NCBI GenBank assembly: GCA_023362775.1
Contig: JALMGJ010000016.1
Location: 3,456,001-3,520,000, forward strand
Source: Charina bottae
Lineage: Eukaryota > Chordata > Lepidosauria > Squamata > Charinaidae
DNA: 64,000 nt
Direction: 5' to 3'
Shown: one piece after another, positions 36,045 through 47,137 of the stretch
Layout: the number at the start of each line of letters is the position of its first letter
Position numbering within the stretch: position 1 is the stretch's first letter
The notes under the pieces: model-generated
Seen by the model: the letters and a program-made list of their open reading frames with translations, nothing else
Told to the model about the DNA's origin: nothing
Database searches by the model: none
Made by a program: the position numbers and the translations under genes

Positions 36045-36421
36045 TTATAAAAAAAAAATTATCAAAATAAATAAATAAAAAAAAAAGGGGCGTGGTGGCT
36101 CAGCGGGTAAGACGCCAGGCTTGTCGATCGGAAGATTGCAAGTTCGGAGGTTCGAATCCCTAGCCCTGCGCGCGGAGTGAGCTCCCGCACTAGCTCCAGC
36201 TCTTGACAACCTAGCAATTGGAAAGCACGCAAATGCATGTAGATAAATAGGTACCACTTTGGTGGGATGGTAACAGCGTTCCACACGCGTCATGCAGCCA
36301 CATGACTGTGGAAGCGTCTTTGGACAACGCTGGCTCTTCGGCTAAGAAACGGAGATGAGCACCGGCCCCTAGAGTCGGACACGACTGCACAAATGTGCGG
36401 GGGGAACCTTTACCTTTACCT
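36045..36421 (+). mobile_element. Sauria-type SINE with 5' A-rich extension and 11-bp TSD
   Basis: The SINE proper begins near 36088 with GGGGCGTGGTGGCTCAGCGG, has GGTTCGAATCCC near 36150 and the Bov-B-like AGAGTCGGACACGACTG near 36372, and ends in ACCTTT repeats. The identical flanks TAATTGCACAA (36034-36044 and 36422-36432) enclose it together with an extra 43 bp of A-rich sequence before the head. The extra DNA is either a 5' addition at insertion or a second A-rich insert. Confidence 0.85.
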
Positions 36422-36432
36422 TAATTGCACAA

Positions 36433-37312
36433 GACAATAAAAATAGCATTATTGAGGTTAAGCTCAGCGATTGTTCAGGCTAGGTTTACCCTGCCAATTG
36501 TGGCCAATTAAGTGCAAGCAGGACTTGCTGATCAAGACAATCAAGACAAAACAATCCCCTTGTTTTCCTCGTAGTTCATATTTACATGTTGGTAATTGAC
36601 TCAAACAGATTTACTATAGAGCCAACTTAGCAACCAAGGTTAGGGTTAGGATTTAGTTATTTGTTTGTTTAAAATTATAGCCCACATTTTTGTTTACAGG
36701 AAAGAAAATTCCTCTAGCTAATGATCTAAAATAAATCGTAAACAATTAAATATAAATGGTTTTCATGCGATTCTTACCATCAAACACCTCACTGGGTAGA
36801 TCTGAGATAAATCTGGGAAGCCTCAGTATTGGGGATCTGTTTTTCCCTGGAGTCCACACTTGCTAAAAGGTGGCAAACACAAATAGGTTGTAGCATAATA
36901 CAATGTGTTTAGCAGTTTGTCTCATTGAAACAACTGCTTTTCTATTCTTGCCTCTGGGAATCCACCCCAATTTTTATTGGGCACAGATCCTTAACCCTCT
37001 TTATTGCTCTAGGAAAACTTGAAATACATTGGAGGGCAGCAGAAAAAATTGAGAATACTTTGAATTTTGGAGGGAAGATCTATCTGTTCCCACAAGGAAA
37101 TCTTAGCAGTGGCATAAATATAGAGGTGGTAGCTGACATGGTGGCTGCAGTCACAGGCCTCCAAGGCAGTGAACTTTTGATCCTCTCCTGCCCTCTGGCT
37201 TTACCAAACCTGATCACGTAGGATCAGGCTACGTACCTGAAAAGAAAACTTCAGACTACAAAATGGCAACAAATATTAGTGTCATGTTTATTGGTTATTC
37301 AGACTTTTGCAG
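36433..37312. other. No recognised feature
   Basis: AT-rich; an open frame at 36925-37221 (+) has no recognisable motif. Confidence 0.45.
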
Positions 37313-37364
37313 CTCATACACAATAGCCCAAGCACAGGCTCATACACAATAGCCCAAGCACAGG
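37313..37364. repeat. Perfect 26-bp tandem duplication
   Basis: The unit beginning CTCATACACAATAGCCC occurs twice with no difference, so the duplication is recent. Confidence 0.95.
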
Positions 37365-40088
37365 CCCCCTTGCAGAAAGAGGGCACAGAATAAAGGAGGG
37401 AGAAAGGGAGGGAACAGCTGCTCTCCTACCACTTCCACCTCTGCAGCTGTTCTCTAAGCAGCTGTAGGAGGGTGGCTGTTCAATGGCTGTTGGGCATTTC
37501 CTTCCTCTTCCTGCTCTCCTCCTTTTTTCCTACTTTGAAGGAATGAGGGGAGAGAAAATAGGCTACTATATCTCAGTTGCAAAAATCCAAAGGCCCACTA
37601 GATGGAAGCAAAGAGATTTTCTGACAACTAGTTGGAGCAAGAACTTGAGCAAGAAGGATTGGGTGATTGAGGAAATGAGGGGAAACCCTTTCAGGATTCA
37701 GGGCCACCTCTTCCCTTTCTTCCACCTGCCTTAGTAGCCATAGTGTGGCTATGCTCAGCATCTGAACTTGCTCATCATTGGGGGACCAATCTGAGAGCCT
37801 TGATTTGGACACCAGAGAACTCTGTTTAGGCCCCAAAGGGCTGGACGTGTGATTAGGGTAGGAGCGCTTTGTGGTCTCCCAGGTGGATGGGCCAAAATGG
37901 TTTTGCTTTTTTGGTTTTTAACTGTTTGAGAGAATGGGGTTTGAAAAGCAAAATGGGTGCCTTAATATTTCCAGGTGCTTTAGGCACCCATTTTACCCCT
38001 TAAAACTCCTGTAACCCTCTTCCTGCCTACTGTTGGAGTGTGGCACCCAAAGGCTGCAAACGTTGTGCTCCTGGATTAAAGTGAGTCCTGTTGACTGAGA
38101 TCAAAACGTATTTAGCAACAAAACACACATAAGCAGCTAAATGGCTACTTGGCAAGTTTCCTTTTGATTAGGTTCCTTTGTTGTTGTTATAGCTGATTCC
38201 ATGGAAAAATGTTTTCTTGGAATTATATCCGCTAATACATTTTAATACATTTTTGCTATGTTCAGGTCTTTTGGCTGTCTTCACTATGTAGCTTCCTGTA
38301 TTATATTGCAAAACAGTGCCAAATGAATAAACTCCAGTATTCAGATTAATGTCAATTCCTAAGGCTGGCATGGCTTTCCACCTTTACATACTTGTTCAGA
38401 ACCAATGTGGAGTTTCTAAGAGATAGATGAATGCAGAGGAATTTGGGGGATCATAAGGAATTTAGTCCTAATAAAGAGGTTTAGCCTTAGCCAAACAGAC
38501 TCCATTATTAGAATGCGAGGTTAGCTGAAACAGGACAGAATAGATAATAAAAATTACATGGGTATAATGGTGGCAGGTGCAAGGCGCAGTTCAGGTGCAC
38601 ACCATGCTCCATCGTTATTGTGTTTTGCTCTTTTTTCTTTTTCTTTTCTTTTTGTTATTAATTAAAAAGCAATTTAAAAAAATTAAAAAAAGAGGAACAG
38701 CCGTCAGGTGTATAAACACGGCCCAGTCCATTTTTGGATCATAAGCCAACCTTTCTCTGTCCTAAAACTAACAGTAGGGTAGGGTTTGTTTTTTTAATTT
38801 ATTTATTCCATTTTAGCTGCTTGCCATTTTTTCAGACCACCATTTCAGTTCTTTTCCTAGAATTCTGTTTGATTTTCTAAAGACTACCCCCTTATGTCAG
38901 CTCATACATTAGCCACTCTTCCTATATCCTATGAGAGTCACTTCCCTATGGAAATCTAACACCTACAGTATTCTCAGAATACATGACAAAACAGCAAGAA
39001 GACATGGCAAAAAATTGTAGGCATACAATACAATTTAGCCATACAAAAGTTTATACTCTAGGCTTAGCTATACAAGCAAATGCATGTTCACATCTATGTA
39101 AATGTTCATGTAGCATACAAAGCAGACTACTTGACATTTCACATCCTAGCAAGACTAATTTTGAATTGCTAATGATAGATAATTTTCAGCGTGTTTCATT
39201 TAAAATTTGTCTGCCTGCCTGTTTATCTATCTCTCTGTCAGAGAAAGTCACAAACACAGTATGTGATGCTATTGTAAAATCAATAAATACAATAAGCAAA
39301 GTAAGACCCCCACCCCACCCCCCATGCCTAAGACACTACAATACCAGGAAAAGAAATGATAAGAGAAAAGATAACTTCAGTGTGAGGAAGTTGTATTTAC
39401 CAGAAGTTGAATTGTTGTGTTTTGGGGAATAGTCATATGTTCTTGCAAGATGTTAAGTTCCTTTTTGTACCAGGTCAAAGTTGAGCCTGATCCAACCATA
39501 ATAAAACACAGTCACTTTACTTTTTATGTCACTGTCTCATTGTAAATGAACAGCACAATCAATTTCGACTCTCAAGAAAACTCAAGTTTTCCTGGGTTTC
39601 CTTTCTCAAAATTTTGCTATCGATAATCAAAGGTTGGCTCATCAGTTTGTATCAGGGGGAAGTGGTGCACTTCATCCCAAGGTACAATTTCATGTGTGAA
39701 ATAGGCACTTGGAAAGAAGGTGGTAGTTTGATTTGTGGAAAGTTTCAAGGGTGAACTTAGTGATTGCCTCTATATTGTGAATTTATTGTGGAGGCGGATT
39801 GCCCATCTGACCAAGCAAACTATAGAGTGCTAACTTCCTTTCTATAGGATCTCAAGGATCATTTCTGATTAGTCTGCACTTTTTAATGATTGAACTCTTC
39901 AGCACTGATATCTGTAAATTAAATGCTTAAACATTGATAAGCATGATAAATTGATTATTTTTTCTGTCTAGAGAATTTCTGTTGGGAAAAATATCCAGCA
40001 GAGCAATTCTACCTTCAAAGGTGGAACCCCTGACATACAAAGGTCTGTCGGGCTTTTGGTCACTAGACTGAAGTGAAGAAGGAATGGT
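37365..40088. other. Mostly empty; moderately GC-rich at its left end
   Basis: 37365-38060 is richer in G+C than its surroundings and may be an old LTR or retrocopy, but no ends or motifs are visible. 38060-40088 is AT-rich. The 149-codon open frame at 38983-39432 (+) has no family resemblance. Confidence 0.35.
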
Positions 40089-40165
40089 TTTTGTTGTTTA
40101 TTCATTCAGTCGCTTCCGACTCTTCGTGACTTCATGGACCAGCCCACGCCAGAGCTTGTGTTTGC
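40089..40165 (-). mobile_element. Bov-B LINE, terminal 3' fragment
   Basis: TTGTTGTTTATTCATTCAGTC and GACTCTTCGTGACTTCATGG are the minus-strand Bov-B terminus shared with 49955 and 57065. It breaks off after CAGAGCTT. Confidence 0.8.
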
Positions 40166-40698
40166 CCTTATTTTTCTTCTCTAGCTTCTTAAAAATATTC
40201 CAATCCCAACAAATAATGGGAGACTATTATTCTGAATGAAGTCAGCCAAGGCTAACAGATTTTTCAAAATTAATAATACACTAACTGTGACAATAAGCTC
40301 TTTACAAATATTTTTATTGAAGTAATGAAAGAATGAGTGAAAAGTTTGTAGTATTCTTAAACAAGGTCAGAATGAGGCTGGGGAAAAGCTTAAAATATGC
40401 AAAGAAAAATACAGTAGAGAAGAACTGAGAAAGACCAGAAAGTAGCAGACTGGAATGTCAAGAGACATGTAAGCCCTATTGAGACAAATACCAAGTTCAT
40501 GGACCAGCTAGTTGAGAAGCAAAAAGAACCAATCAGGAGCAAGAAAGTTGAATGGATGCACCATAATCTCCTTATGGCAAAGTTGTTAAGGAGTTGGTGG
40601 CTTTAAAGATTTCATAAATGAGTAAAGACATACTGATCATAATATAATCTAAACTTACTGAGAATGTTTTGAGAAGAGACAACATAAAGTACATCAAG
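40166..40698. other. No recognised feature
   Basis: AT-rich; nothing supported. Confidence 0.5.
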
Positions 40699-40835
40699 AT
40701 TTATTTATTATTTATTATTTATTATTTATTATTTATTATTTATTATTTATTATTTATTATTTATTATTTATTATTTATTATTTATTATTTATTATTTATT
40801 ATTTATTATTTATTATTTATTATTTATTATTTAAA
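40699..40835. repeat. (TTTATTA)n heptanucleotide repeat at an L2 3' end
   Basis: About 19 near-perfect 7-bp units. It sits directly at the 3' end of the minus-strand L2 that follows, so it is most simply the expanded L2 tail. The LLFIIYY peptide repeat on the plus strand is an artefact. Confidence 0.95.
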
Positions 40836-42286
40836 TTTATCCCCGCCCATCTCCCGGAATAGGGGACTCTGGGCGTTTTACAGGATAACAATAGTTAAAA
40901 TCTATAAATAAAATTACAAACAGTATAAAAATAATTATAAATCCAGATGGATAAGATATTCATTAAAAGAAGGACATTAAAATCAAGGGATTAGCCATCT
41001 CCATGAGGAACTATCCCTTCCTCCGTCCCATGCCAGGCGGCAGAACCAGGTCTTCAGCTCTTTCCTAAAGGTCGGGAGGGAGGAGATCTGTCTCAACTCT
41101 GGGGGCAAGCTGTTCCATAACATGGGCGCTGTCACAGAGAAGGCCCGCCTCCTAGACCCAATCAGACACCATTCTCTAATTGATGGGGTACATAGCAGGG
41201 CCTCTCTGGATGACCGGGTGGGGCGGGTCGATAAGATGGGGATAAGACGGTCCCTCAGGTATTCTGGTCCCATGCCATGTAGGGCTTTAAAGGTGATAAC
41301 CAACACCTTGAATTGTACCCGGAAGCAAACCGGCACCCAATGTAGCTTGCGGAGCAGCGGTGTTACATGTGCAGATCTTGGAGCACCCAATACTGCCCGC
41401 GTGGCTGCATTCTGCACCAGCTGAAGCTTCCGGATAGTCTTCAAGGGTAGCCCCATGTAGAGCGCATTGCAATAATCTACATGGGAGATGATGAGAGCAT
41501 GAGTGACTGTACGGAGGGCATCGCGTTCCAGGAATGGGCGTAACTGGCGCACCAACCGGAGTTGTGCAAAAGCCTTCCTAGCCACGACTGCCACCTGCTC
41601 TTCGAGCAGGAGTCGTGAGTCTAGAAGAACCCCCAGATTACGCACCGGTTCTGAACAGGGTAGTGCTACCCCATTGAGAACCAAAGATGATAATTTCCCA
41701 GAAGACGCTGAGCCATCAATCCACAGCCACTCGGTCTTACCAGGGTTCAACTGAAGCCTGTTGTTCCCCATCCAGGCCCTCACAGCCCCCAGGCACTGGG
41801 ACAGGGTGGACACTGCATCACTTACTTCACCAGGGATGGAGATATACAATTGAGTATCATCTGCATACTGATGATACCTCATCCCATGGTGTCGGATGAC
41901 CTCACCCAGCGGTTTCATGTAGATGTTGAACAGGAGAGGAGAGAGAACCGAACCCTGCGGCACCCCACATAGGAGCGAACGCGGGCTGGATCTCTCCTCC
42001 CCTATCACCACCGACTGGGAGCGGCTCCGGAAGAAGGAGGTGAACCAGCTCAAAACTACGCCACCCACCCCCAACTCCCTAAGCCGCCCCAAAAGGATAC
42101 CATGGTCGATGGTATCGAAAGCTGCTGAAAGATCCAAGAGAGCCTGGATGGATGCACTACCTCCATTCCGCTCCCACCAGAGGTCATCCGTAAGCGTGAC
42201 CAATGCAGTCTCCGTCCCGTATCCTGGCCTGAAACCTGACTGAAAAGGGTCAAGATAATCTGCTTCATCCAGGGTCCAAAGATGGC
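40836..42286 (-). mobile_element. L2-type LINE, 5'-truncated, young
   Basis: Contains the C-terminal part of the L2 ORF and a 3' UTR of about 140 bp that ends in the L2 terminus (CGCCCAGAGTCCCCTATTCC in minus orientation). AAAGTAC at 40686-40692 and 42287-42293 may be the target duplication if the tail repeat is counted as part of the insertion. Short L2 3' ends elsewhere in the window share the terminus. Confidence 0.88.
40983..42286 (-). CDS. L2 reverse transcriptase C-terminal ORF (5'-truncated, uninterrupted)
   Basis: The frame is open from the truncation point at 42286 to the stop near 40983, about 434 codons, with no stop or frameshift. Numbered from the codon at 42203, RT motif A (LDLSAAFDTIDH) lies at about residues 23-34, motif B (GVPQGSVLSPLLF) at 80-92, and the catalytic YADD (YADDTQLYIS) at 113-116. 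After the thumb come the L2 C-terminal blocks VDYCNALYMGLP, LLRKLHWVPV and LWNSLPPELR. The ORF runs on upstream in frame through a DPFQSGFRPGYGTETAL segment. The endonuclease and start codon are missing, so it is a retrotransposon remnant and not a host gene. The intact frame suggests recent activity of this lineage. Confidence 0.85.
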
Positions 42287-43085
42287 AAAGTACTCATATC
42301 AAAAACTTGCCCTGGACAATCAAGTAACCAATTTGGCTTGAATATGACCTCCTTCCAGGGATGCAACTACTAAAGGCCCAACAGGACTTCTTTCCTAGCA
42401 TGACAGCATATAAAAAGGATTATTAAAACAACAAATGTTTGGGAATTGACTAACAACATGTTAAGAACACCTCAAGGCAGGTGAAGAGTAGTAGTACTCT
42501 CATTTTTCTTTTTTCTCCAAAATTGTATCAAATATATTGTTATTAATATTTATTTTTTAAGTGGAGTTGCAGAAGCTTGATAGAGAGAGAGAGAGATCAA
42601 TAAAAATAAACTTTTGCAGTAAAAATATAGTTGCATTTATTCAAAACAACAGAACATATTTACAGTCTTTCTCCTCCAGAGAGGGACAGAGTCAGGCTTG
42701 AGAAACAAATTACATTTGAGTAAGTTGAGATAAGCATAGCCAGCAGGCTTAAACAAAAGATCTCTTTTCTATACAAATTAACTTGTTGATAACAAATAAT
42801 CAGTTGCCATAGTAATCAATGTGACATGTGACTATCCAGCTCAGCCTAGCTGAAGCAATTATTCCTTTTTTGGTAACAAGCATTGAGGAACTTGGGTACT
42901 AGCAGACGTTTTGGAGCCTGTCAGGTAAGAGAAAAAAAAATAGCTCAGCTTGTCCTTTAAAAATGAGGCTTGTCTGAATCTTGTGACCCAGATACTTTTT
43001 AGATCACAAAATAAAAAATACAACATATAGGTGTGATTATGGATGTGGAATATTTTAATACCATCTAATATTAACAAAGATTGAT
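42287..43085. other. No recognised feature
   Basis: AT-rich; a short GA run near 42582-42597. Confidence 0.45.
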
Positions 43086-43146
43086 AGATAAATCTTTATT
43101 ACAGTCTTTGAGTAACGTGTGTGTGTGTGTGTGTGTATATACACAC
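43086..43146 (-). repeat. LINE 3' terminus fragment and (GT)n run
   Basis: GATAAATCTTTATTACAGTC resembles the terminus of the Vingi-like LINEs. A GT repeat at about 43117-43134 and TATATACACACACA follow it. Confidence 0.5.
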
Positions 43147-43286
43147 ACAAAATATATGTTAAAGATGACAAATAACATAAGCTATATGAGATAAAGAGGA
43201 AGAAAGGAAAGGGAGGGAATGGAGTTTTAAAGGTATCAAAGAAATGCTGTTTCGTTGGACAATATTTGTTCCCTCACTCTTACAAC

Positions 43287-43770
43287 TAAGGGACGCGGAT
43301 GGCTCAGCAGGTTAAACAGCTGAGCTGTAGGCTGCCGATCAGAAGGTCGGCAGTTCGAACCCCGCGCGACGAGGTGAGCTCTCGTCGCTTAGTCCTAGCT
43401 CCTGTCAACCCAGCAGTTCGAAAGCTTTGAAAGTAGATAAATGGGTACCACCTTAAAGTGGGTTAATTTGCTGGCATCCTGTCGGGAAGTCGGTTCGGAG
43501 GAAGATCAAATGCCAGTGGTGACGACGGACCCGGAAGTTACAACTACAGGACGTCAGCAGCTGGCTCAAGGCATCCTGGGAATTGTAGTCCAGAGCCTAA
43601 TAGAGTCGGTTCCCTTACCCCTCTCTCTTCACACGTGGTGCATTTGTATATTTGAAATTTGGTGTATAATTGAACTGTATATATATGATTGTAAGCCACC
43701 TAGAGTCCTCCACTAGGGAGGGGATAGGCGGGGTATAAATATCACTTAAATAAATAAATAAAATAAAATA
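43287..43770 (+). mobile_element. Composite SINE: tRNA-type head, unique middle, L2-type tail
   Basis: The head has GGATGGCTCAGCAGGTTAA and the B-box-like AGTTCGAACCCCG near 43350. The middle (about 43470-43600) is unrelated to the Sauria-type SINE. The 3' end is L2-like: TGTAAGCCACCTAGAGTCC, then GGCGGGGTATAAAT and an AAAT tail. A second copy with the same plan lies at 62905-63433. No clear target duplication. Confidence 0.75.
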
Positions 43771-43978
43771 ACTGTGAGACAGAATTTGGCAACATTATGG
43801 GTGATAGTGCTTTTATAGTCTGCTAAAAGATAGATGTACCATTGGTCGTCTCTCCCTAGGAATTCCTTTATGAGTGGCTGGATTAATATATTGTGCAGGT
43901 TTAAATAGAAATTACAGTACAACAGGACATGCTGAACATCCTCTATGGTGTGGGAGTGAACAAAGAAGAACTAGTTTG

Positions 43979-44165
43979 AGAGCCAGTTCAGTGTAGTGGC
44001 TAAGGTGCTGGCCTAGAAACCAGGAGACAGTGAGTGAGTTCTAGGCCTCCCTTAGGCATGAAAGCTGGCTGAGCCAGTCACTTTCTCCCAGCCCAACCCA
44101 CTTCACAGGGTTGTTGTGGGGAAAATTGTTGGGGATGAGGTTAGATACTAGGAGAGGATATATTG
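43979..44165 (+). mobile_element. tRNA-derived SINE (type B)
   Basis: Head GAGAGCCAGTTCAGTGTAG, then TAAGGTGCTGGCCTAGAAAC and the conserved CAGCCCAACCCACTTCACAG near 44090. Same family as 1187-1395. The tail is eroded. Confidence 0.8.
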
Positions 44166-45065
44166 TTTGGATATTATCCTTCCTTTCTCACGTGAGTGAG
44201 ATTAGCAAAGTATCATCCCCAGCAGCATAAAAAGTTGGAAGCTTGAGACAAGGTTGGTTTAACCTTCTAGAAAATAATCCAGGATGGTGTGAGGCAGACT
44301 GGATTATCCTGGTATTACCCCTTTTTATCCCTCTTAAGACAACGATCACACAGTTTTGTGAAGTAATAAAAGTAATGTTTACTCACATAACTTAGTTCTC
44401 AAAAACAACAGTTGCAGTAGTAGTTAAGGCAGGTTTAAAAAACATACTAGGTTACAAGAATAGAATATCTAAGGTTGCTCATGAATGTCTGAGGCTGGAG
44501 GGCTCAGACATCTACATGCTGCTTTCATTTTGGAAGCATGGTCGGAGAGAGTCTGAGGAAGAAGAAGGAAGTGACCTCACAGAGTTCTCTCTTCAGGAAG
44601 TTTCTGCGAGTCTCCGCCCTCTTCATGTCCTTATACGGCAAGACATGAATTGTTGGTATGACTGCTATATTTTCCCACAAAAATAGGAGGCAGGAGTATT
44701 AGTATCAGTCTTTCCAATCATGGTCTTCCTGATTGTGAGAAGCCAAGGCTTCAAGGTTGGCAGAAGGCTTAAATTGGATTCCTAATGCCAGATTTTTTTC
44801 TGACATGATAATCCTCTTTTAAAACTCAGAGGAGCTTGATGAATTCTATGCTCTCTAAAGCTGTCTCCCAGGGGCATAAGATTGCTTGATTTTGCTCCTT
44901 ATGAAGTTACATTTTTCCTTCCTATAATACTCCTTCTCATATTACAAAACATCTGCATATTAAAATGATGGTGGAGGTAATGGAATGCATGGAAGAATTA
45001 AACAATTCCCTTTCAATAAGAAATATAGTTAGTTCTCCATCCTCTCCCTTGAGTAGTGAATTTAG
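44166..45065. other. No firm feature
   Basis: A stretch at about 44668-44715 (AAAATAGGAGGCAGGAGTATTAG) matches the 3' part of type-B SINEs, so a further fragment may be present. 44330-44400 has AATAAA-like words on both strands. The rest is unassigned. Confidence 0.35.
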
Positions 45066-45315
45066 TGTCCTGACTTCGAGTGAAGGAAAACACGCTGAGA
45101 CTTGGAGTTGAAGCTCTAATGCTTTATTGTCCTACTCTACTAGACAGAATCCAGCTAAACTAAAATGAACTAGTAATGCTCAGAGAAAGGGTCCAAGAAA
45201 TCAGGGTGGGGCCTTCTTTAGCCTCTTGGGAGGAAAGCAAAGCAATTCAGTACTACGCATGCGTTTCTCCCCCTGGGGGGAGCCCCCTCCTTCTTCGCCA
45301 GTTATCTCCCTGACA
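45066..45315 (-). mobile_element. Candidate short solo LTR (250 bp)
   Basis: On the minus strand it starts TGTCAGGGAG and ends GTCAGGACA, an inverted TG...CA terminus. AATAAAGCATTAG lies about 65 bp before the end, as a polyadenylation signal would. The flanking 5-mers are TTTAG and CCTAG, matching at three positions only. No internal retroviral sequence is adjacent. The call is structural only. Confidence 0.4.
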
Positions 45316-45841
45316 CCTAGCCCATGCAGATTGTTCGGGATCTACCTTGTTGAGGTACTTTGCCTCGGTGTTGTAAAGTGCCTCATAATTCTTCTGTGGA
45401 CTGCAAACTGGAGAGAGAATGGAACTACATGTACAACTCCACCTTCTTCTCTCGTTGGTCTCTGCACATACACATGGAGGAATGTCATATTTATGGCAGC
45501 TTCAATATAGATAAAACTCTTTATACAACTTGAACTGTAATTGCCATGACAGGTAGCCAGTAAGAAAATATTCTCCCACATTTCATCTGAAGTCCAGCTG
45601 AGGGGTTGTCAGATTGTCACTGTTAATAATGCTATAGCCCATTTACCTTCCTCCATTTTTGTCCCTTTATTTCTGGGAGTGGAGGAAAATAGTTAGATGA
45701 ATAAATAGCCTAATTACTAGCACTTTATATGGAAGCTGATCAATAGAATACACCTGAACACTCGATGATACTATAGAATTGCTATGTAAACAAGCCTTAA
45801 CTGGAATTTATCAGAAATATGTACATGTGTCTTTTTAAATC
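45316..45841. other. No recognised feature
   Basis: AT-rich; nothing supported. Confidence 0.5.
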
Positions 45842-45857
45842 TAATTTGGTTCTTTTT

Positions 45858-45971
45858 CTGTAGCTTGAATCATGTCAACTGGATTTCTATTTTCTGAGAA
45901 AATAGAAATCCAGTTGACATGATTCAAGCTACAGACAATTCCACCTGGATGACTGAGAACCTTCATAGACA
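45858..45971 (+). mobile_element. Inverted-arm insertion, Penelope-like remnant (copy 2), with 16-bp TSD
   Basis: Two perfect 37-bp inverted arms (45858-45894 and 45898-45934) surround a 3-nt loop. A 37-bp tail ending in CTGAGAACCTTCATAGACA follows. The identical flanks TAATTTGGTTCTTTTT (45842-45857 and 45972-45987) show that arms and tail came in as one insertion. The layout equals that of 49644-49858 although the arm sequences differ. The Penelope-like assignment is inference. Confidence 0.6.
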
Positions 45972-45987
45972 TAATTTGGTTCTTTTT

Positions 45988-46737
45988 TTTCAGAGAATGA
46001 ATTTAAAGCCCAAACTGATAATTTGAAGGACATTTCCTCTTTCCAATCAGCTATAAATATGGAATCCTAACACAGTAAATTATTGTTATATGCACTGAAG
46101 CTTAAACATGGCAGAAATCCAAAACTTTTCCTGCTTTCTCATGAGGTAACAGACAAGGTTCAACATTTGCCTTTCAAATGTATCTAAATGTCAGCCAAGT
46201 TTTGATTTGTCATGCAGCACAGGCTTATTAATTGCCCCCAAATTATAAATTAAGATTAAACTAATGGGCTAAATTAAGGCTGAAGTTCTACTGACAGTAT
46301 AGTAATTGGAACTAAATCTTATTTTTTACAAGACAAAGTTTCCCTAGTAGCTAAAGGGGAAATTCACTCAAAGTGAATACACTTTTCTTTTTATAGCTTG
46401 TGGGGATTTAGTAACAGAAACACATTAACAAAATGTAAATATTCTGAACTATATAATGTCCTGGTGAAGAAAAGCAAGTACAAAGCCATGTTCAAATATA
46501 TCTTTGCTCTTTAAAAGCAGAGATCTTTCAAAGAGAAATGTGCAATTTGCTTGTAAGCATTTGCCCACTTAGCCTTAAGATTGTGGTAAATAATTGGTCT
46601 TTTACCAATCTTATTCCTAATTGAGAATAGTGAAAGATTTTTTTTAAAGTAATAATTCTGTAACATGTACGTGTAAACTAATATTTTTAACCCTTCTCAT
46701 ATTCAGCAATATTCAGTGATATAGAGGTAAGTATGTA
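45988..46737. other. No recognised feature
   Basis: AT-rich; nothing supported. Confidence 0.5.
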
Positions 46738-46806
46738 TTTATTTATTTATTTATTAATCAAATTTATCATCGCCCATCTCCACCATGGTAGACTCTGGGC
46801 GGTTGT
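46738..46806 (-). mobile_element. L2-type LINE 3' terminus
   Basis: A TTTA tail, then AAATTTATCATCGCCCATCT and GACTCTGGGCGG. It is cut off by the SINE that follows. Confidence 0.75.
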
Positions 46807-47137
46807 ATGACGTGATGGCTCAGTGGGTGAGACACCAGGCTTGTCGACTGGAAGATCGCAAGTTTGGCGGTTCAAGACCTGAGCGCCGCATGACGGAGTG
46901 AGCTCCCGCACTCACTCCAGCTCTTGCCAACCTAGCAATTCGAAAGCATGCAAATGCAAGTAGATAAACAGGTACCACTTCAGTGGGATGGTAACAGCGT
47001 TCCGCGTGCATCATGCTGGCCACATGACCGTGGAAGCATCTTTGGACAACACTCGCTCTTCAGCTAAGAAACCGAGATGAGCACCACCCCCTAGAGTCAG
47101 ACACGACTGTGCAGGGGAAACCTTTACCTTTTTATGT
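46807..47137 (+). mobile_element. Sauria-type SINE
   Basis: GACGTGATGGCTCAGTGGG head at 46808, a diverged B box (GGTTCAAGACC) near 46870, the TAGCAATTCGAAAGCATGC body, and AGAGTCAGACACGACTG near 47092, ending in ACCTTT. It appears inserted into or directly beside the L2 end. The B box has lost its consensus, so pol III transcription is unlikely. Confidence 0.85.

Noticed and set aside
38983..39432. 149-codon plus-strand frame
   Set aside because: Mixed-composition peptide with no recognised motif and no supporting context.
40669..40911. 80-codon frame with a hydrophobic heptad repeat
   Set aside because: It is the (TTTATTA)n tail repeat read in one frame.
44330..44420. AATAAA-bearing stretch as an LTR end
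   Set aside because: No TG/CA termini or partner sequence could be identified.
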